DNA of 24,158 bases from DASYHS01 sp035998295 (GTDB lineage: Bacteria > Pseudomonadota > Alphaproteobacteria > Azospirillales > Azospirillaceae). Below the pieces are notes generated by a model. The model was given only the letters and a program-made list of their open reading frames with translations. It made no database searches and was not told the origin of the DNA. This document shows, piece by piece, positions 24,035-24,158 of the stretch. The stretch's first letter is position 1. Each line of letters begins with the position of its first letter. The stretch spans positions 1-24,158 of the forward strand of contig NZ_DASYHS010000123.1 of assembly GCF_035998295.1 (NCBI RefSeq), written 5' to 3'. The position numbers and the translations under genes are program-made.

Positions 24035-24158
24035 ATGGGCGAGGACGGGAAGAAGGCGATCGAGCTGGCGCTGCAGGGCGGCGGGGCGCACGGCGCCTTC
24101 ACCTGGGGCGTGCTCGACCGGCTGCTGGCCGACGACCGGCTGCGGATCGACGCGCTGA
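24035..24158 (+). CDS. Patatin-like phospholipase (5' part only)
   Basis: The first 41 codons are in the window. After a short polar head, LALQGGGAHGAFTWGVLDRL gives the patatin glycine-rich oxyanion loop (GGGAHGAF) and the helix that follows. The nucleophile GxSxG and the Asp of the dyad would lie beyond the window end. ATG 24035 is preceded by GGGGGG. The full protein is probably an esterase or phospholipase of the RssA/YchK type; substrate unknown. Confidence 0.85.
   Translation, partial: MGEDGKKAIELALQGGGAHGAFTWGVLDRLLADDRLRIDAL

Overview
The window is 24 kb of GC-rich, densely packed bacterial chromosome. The gene content and order (clpB, DUF4167, prmC, prfA, hemA, ispG, a RodZ-type HTH protein, ptsP, lysC diverging from ubiG, DUF1178, grxC) and the five-carbon-pathway HemA point to an alphaproteobacterium. 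My best guess is Rhodospirillales or a relative; this is inferred from protein character and synteny, not from a search. I see no insertion sequence, prophage, CRISPR array, rRNA or tRNA. Nearly all genes are housekeeping genes, and most lie on the minus strand.

Layout. 1-1531 (+): LysM/M23 cell-wall peptidase, facing clpB (1591-4242, -) across a perfect 15-bp hairpin. clpB has a sigma-32-like promoter. 4392-4877 (+): Nudix hydrolase. 4881-5024 (-): an apparently undescribed small RNA locus (Fur box, promoter, about 91-nt structured transcript, oriented terminator). 5082-5810 (+): MOSC-domain protein. 5827-17348 (-): a long run of DUF4167, prmC, prfA, hemA, ispG, rodZ-like, ptsP, a nitronate monooxygenase-like flavoprotein and lysC. 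17539-18315 (+): ubiG. 18346-18765 (-): DUF1178. 18864-19478 (+): small SAM methyltransferase. 19481-23870 (-): DnaJ-family protein, M48 membrane peptidase, Nit1-type amidase, glutaredoxin 3, AzlD and AzlC. 24035 to the end (+): start of a patatin-like phospholipase.

How the genes work together. hemA, prfA and prmC are joined by two identical 4-base GTGA stop/start overlaps. They couple the first step of tetrapyrrole synthesis with release factor 1 and the methylase that modifies its GGQ loop. grxC and the amidase gene overlap by ATGA and together suggest a glutathione use-and-repair unit. azlC and azlD overlap by one base and encode a two-subunit branched-chain amino-acid exporter. clpB and the DnaJ-like protein are proteostasis genes.

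The strongest novel signal is the putative iron-responsive sRNA at 4881-4971 (-). It combines a near-consensus Fur box, a -35/-10 pair with 17-bp spacing, an 8-bp stem enclosing a CU-rich sequence complementary to Shine-Dalgarno sites, and a GC stem followed by a U tract, in a gap where no minus-strand gene needs a terminator. Also notable are hemA, whose conserved N-terminus extends upstream of any canonical in-frame start codon, and a 212-base leader of four hairpins ahead of the DUF4167 gene. No gene-free stretch exceeds 300 bases.
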